Origin: Chryseobacterium aureum | GTDB lineage: Bacteria; Bacteroidota; Bacteroidia; Flavobacteriales; Weeksellaceae | Assembly (NCBI RefSeq): GCF_003971235.1 | Contig: NZ_CP034661.1 | Span: forward strand, 434,001 to 498,000 | DNA: 64,000 bases | Direction of reading: 5' to 3' | Shown here: piece by piece, positions 61,869 to 64,000 of the stretch | How the letters are laid out: every line of letters begins with the position of its first letter | How positions within the stretch are numbered: position 1 is the first letter of the stretch | Position numbers and translations under genes: made by a program | The notes under the pieces: generated by a model | Database searches by the model: none | The model's input: only the letters and a program-made list of their open reading frames with translations | Told to the model about the DNA's origin: nothing

Positions 61869-61903
61869 TTTGGTTCTGAACTAATTTTTACATTTGTTCA
61901 AAT
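61869..61903 (+). promoter_or_regulatory. Promoter and dyad of the efflux regulator
   Basis: TTTG (61869-61872), 16-base spacer and TACATTTG (61889-61896), with a predicted start near 61903, 10 bases before ATG 61913. A perfect dyad ATTTG-TT-CAAAT (61892-61903) overlaps the -7 box and fits an autoregulatory operator. Confidence 0.6.
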
Positions 61904-61912
61904 TTTTATATT

Positions 61913-62368
61913 ATGCATAAAAGTATAGAAATTAATGAAAAAATTTTTCAGGATGCCGTAAGATTTTATGGCACCGTGTTCAGCTTACCTCCTTTAGCTT
62001 CAAAAATTTATTCCTACCTTCTTTTTGACTATGAGAAAGTAGGAATTACTTTTGATGAATTTGTGGAAGCGCTCTCTGCCAGCAAAAGCTCTGTTTCTAC
62101 CAGTATCTCTTTACTGCTCAATGCTCAGCTTATTGTAGACCACAATAAAATGGATGAGCGGAAACGGTATTTTTTCATTAATGATGAATACAAGAAAATA
62201 CGATTCGAAAAAATTGTCCAAAAGATGCAGGACGAATTAAAACTATTAGATGATTTAAACAATTTTAAAAAAAGTAAAGACGATGGTTACAATGAAAGAA
62301 TAAAAGTTTACAAAGCACTCTTAAATAAAAACATAGAAAATATTCAGGAATCTCTTAATAAACTATAA
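61913..62368 (+). CDS. GbsR/MarR-type regulator of the RND efflux genes
   Basis: A 151-residue winged-helix protein. FYGTVFSLPPLASKIYSYLLFDYEKVGITFDEFVEALSAS (about residues 19-58) with KSSVSTSISLLLNAQLI is the GbsR-like helix-turn-helix. The C-terminal half is a charged coiled coil. It precedes the adaptor gene by one base, so the three genes form an operon. A dyad covers its own promoter. It probably represses the pump in response to an unknown ligand. Confidence 0.85.
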   Translation: MHKSIEINEKIFQDAVRFYGTVFSLPPLASKIYSYLLFDYEKVGITFDEFVEALSASKSSVSTSISLLLNAQLIVDHNKMDERKRYFFINDEYKKIRFEKIVQKMQDELKLLDDLNNFKKSKDDGYNERIKVYKALLNKNIENIQESLNKL

Positions 62369-62369
62369 A

Positions 62370-63557
62370 ATGAATAATAAGCTAGTTATACTTTCCATGG
62401 CAGCGTTTTCACTGACGGCCTGCAAAAAAGAAGCTCCGAAGCAGGATGGCGCCAAGCCATATCCTGTGGTTTCCGTGGAGTCAAAAAATATAGTGGGTTA
62501 TCAGACGTTTCCGGCTACCATCCAGGGTAGGGTAAACAATGATGTACGTGCAAAAATACAGGGATATATTACCCAGGTATTGGTAGATGAAGGACAATAT
62601 GTTACCAAAGGACAGCCTTTGTTCCGTCTGGAAACCAATATCCTGAACGAAAATGCCGCGGCTTCCAAAGCGGGAATCGGGGCAGCAGCATCCAGTGTTG
62701 CAGCCGCTCAGGCCTCTGTAAATGCAGCACAGGTTGAAGTAAACAAACTAAAACCGCTGGTTCAGAAAAACATCATCAGTAATGTACAGCTGCAGACTGC
62801 TCAGGCTCAGCTGGCACAGGCACAAGCCCAGTTACAACAGGCCAACGCTGCCAAAAGACAGGCAGAAGCCAATTACAAAGGAGTAGAAGCCAACATTGAA
62901 TATTCCATTATTCGTGCCCCTATTTCTGGGGTCATCGGAAGACTTCCGTTAAAAGTGGGAAGTTTGGTAGGACCGTCTGATCAGACCCCTCTTACCACAA
63001 TTTCTGATACTTCAGAGATCTATGCGTACTTTGCCATGAATGAGAAGGAATACTTTAATTTCCTTGAAAAAGCTCCGGGCGCTTCTATGCCTGAGAAAAT
63101 CAAAAACTTGCCCATGGTAGAGCTTCAGCTGGCCAACGGAAGCCTTTATCCTGAAAAAGGGAAAATTGAAGCCATAACAGGTCAGATTGATCCTACAACA
63201 GGAACCATTCAGTTCAGGGTGGCGTTCTCCAATGCTCAGAAATTACTAAGCAACGGTAACAGCGGAACCATCAGGTTCCCTCAAAACTATGACAATGTAT
63301 TGGTAGTTCCTGAAAGTGCTACTTACGAACAGCAGGGAATTGTTTACGTATATAAAGTAGAAAAAGGAGACACTGCCAGAAATGTTGTTGTAAATGTTAT
63401 TGACAGAATCGACAATTTAGCCCTTATCAAATCAGGAGTTAATAAAGGGGAAAGAGTTATTGCAGCCGGTATCGGAGGTCTGAAACCCGGAACCGCAGTA
63501 AAGCCGAAGCCCATCAAAATGGATAGTCTTGTTCAATCAATAAAACCGAAATTCTAA
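62370..63557 (+). CDS. RND efflux periplasmic adaptor (AcrA/MdtA type)
   Basis: A 395-residue lipoprotein (MAAFSLTACKKE, Cys about 18). Barrel-sandwich (VRAKIQGYITQVLVDEGQYVTKGQPLF), a long Ala/Gln-rich coiled-coil hairpin (about 90-175), the return IIRAPISGVIGRLPLKVGSLV and the membrane-proximal beta-roll. It joins the pump to an outer-membrane channel. Its stop overlaps the pump ATG by one base (TAATG). Confidence 0.93.
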   Translation: MNNKLVILSMAAFSLTACKKEAPKQDGAKPYPVVSVESKNIVGYQTFPATIQGRVNNDVRAKIQGYITQVLVDEGQYVTKGQPLFRLETNILNENAAASKAGIGAAASSVAAAQASVNAAQVEVNKLKPLVQKNIISNVQLQTAQAQLAQAQAQLQQANAAKRQAEANYKGVEANIEYSIIRAPISGVIGRLPLKVGSLVGPSDQTPLTTISDTSEIYAYFAMNEKEYFNFLEKAPGASMPEKIKNLPMVELQLANGSLYPEKGKIEAITGQIDPTTGTIQFRVAFSNAQKLLSNGNSGTIRFPQNYDNVLVVPESATYEQQGIVYVYKVEKGDTARNVVVNVIDRIDNLALIKSGVNKGERVIAAGIGGLKPGTAVKPKPIKMDSLVQSIKPKF

Positions 63558-64000
63558 TGATAAAAAACTTTATTAACAGACCGGTTTTATCTACCGTAAT
63601 CTCAATCTTGATTGTGATTCTCGGTGTGCTGGGACTGATCTCGTTACCGGTTACCCAGTATCCGGATATTGCACCGCCTACGGTAAGTGTTTCCGCCAAC
63701 TATACGGGAGCCAATGCCGAGACGGTAATGAAAAGTGTAGTAGTACCCCTGGAAGAACAGATCAACGGGGTGGAAGGTATGGATTATATTACTTCCAGTG
63801 CCGGGAACGATGGTTCTGCCCAAATCCAGGTTTTCTTCAAACAAGGAATTGACCCGGATATTGCTGCGGTAAACGTACAGAACCGTGTGGCCAGAGCAAC
63901 ACCGCTTTTGCCTTCCGAAGTAACGCGTTCAGGGGTTGTAACCCAGAAACAGCAGACCAGTGCCCTGATGTATATGTCTTTCTATTCTGAAAATAAGGAT
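63557..64000 (+). CDS. RND efflux permease (AcrB type), 5' part only
   Basis: Starts ATG 63557 in TAATG overlap with the adaptor stop and stays open to the window end (148 codons). It begins MIKNFINRPVLSTVISIL, the first membrane helix of HAE-1 RND pumps, then SLPVTQYPDIAPPTVSVSA, MKSVVVPLEEQINGVEGM and QVFFKQGIDPDIAAVNVQN. A pump with adaptor and regulator in one operon exports drugs or metabolites. The channel gene is likely beyond the window. Confidence 0.92.
   Translation, partial: MIKNFINRPVLSTVISILIVILGVLGLISLPVTQYPDIAPPTVSVSANYTGANAETVMKSVVVPLEEQINGVEGMDYITSSAGNDGSAQIQVFFKQGIDPDIAAVNVQNRVARATPLLPSEVTRSGVVTQKQQTSALMYMSFYSENKD

Overview
The window looks like chromosomal DNA of a low-GC flavobacterium of the Chryseobacterium type (Bacteroidota, Weeksellaceae). 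The evidence is a PorQ-like type IX secretion protein, a lipoprotein form of the Omp85 protein TamA (TamL), a lysine 6-aminotransferase, and at least ten promoters that fit the Bacteroidota -33 TTTG / -7 TAnnTTTG pattern instead of sigma70. Genus is an inference; phylum is well supported. No rRNA, tRNA, CRISPR array or prophage was found.

Layout. 1-8700: end of an SDR/DUF2867 gene, a small charged helical protein, then six same-strand signalling genes (receiver-PAS-kinase, giant CHASE3/GAF hybrid kinase, receiver, CheR, receiver-less CheB, receiver), a chemotaxis-like circuit with no chemoreceptor in sight. 8700-14000: MarR regulator with a divergent small gene, two alpha/beta hydrolases, an NAD(P)-binding protein and a methyltransferase. 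14000-20100: uvrA, an independent short transcript encoding at most 16 residues, a TonB-dependent receptor and a DUF2490 protein. 20100-23400: M48 protease, a single-domain SpoT-like HD hydrolase, YegP and a small exported protein.

23400-30700 is a beta-oxidation operon in the order marR-fadN-fadA-fadE, matching the order of Bacillus subtilis fadNAE but with a MarR-type regulator preceded by a perfect 34-bp palindrome. Two selfish-type insertions sit between its genes: a REP-flanked tyrosine transposase (fadN/fadA) and a 23S-intervening-sequence-type four-helix protein (fadA/fadE). 30700-35400: FecCD-type ABC transporter genes, a TlpA thioredoxin, a PaaE-like reductase and a SanA-like protein. 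35400-46500: tamL overlapping trmH head to head, an YtxH/DUF1469 envelope trio, cmk, porQ, pyrH, a lipase inserted before frr, and a FabH-like synthase. 46500-53900: lptF/G, lolA, ftsK, an exported isochorismatase-like hydrolase and a Crp/Fnr regulator.

54000-64000: an acyltransferase-SGNH protein whose terminator resembles a tiny inverted-repeat element, an SPFH protein with an Arc-like repressor, an unlisted 49-residue membrane protein with its own strong promoter, lysine catabolism (P6C/aminoadipate semialdehyde dehydrogenase plus lysine 6-aminotransferase), and at the right edge a GbsR/MarR regulator, RND adaptor and the first 148 codons of the RND pump.

The most interesting signals are the fad operator palindromes, the two insertions inside the fad operon, the chemoreceptor-less CheB/CheR kinase cluster, a 16-bp-arm hairpin carrying inverted DnaA boxes, the isolated 16-codon transcript, the head-to-head overlapping tamL/trmH starts, and the 49-residue membrane protein.
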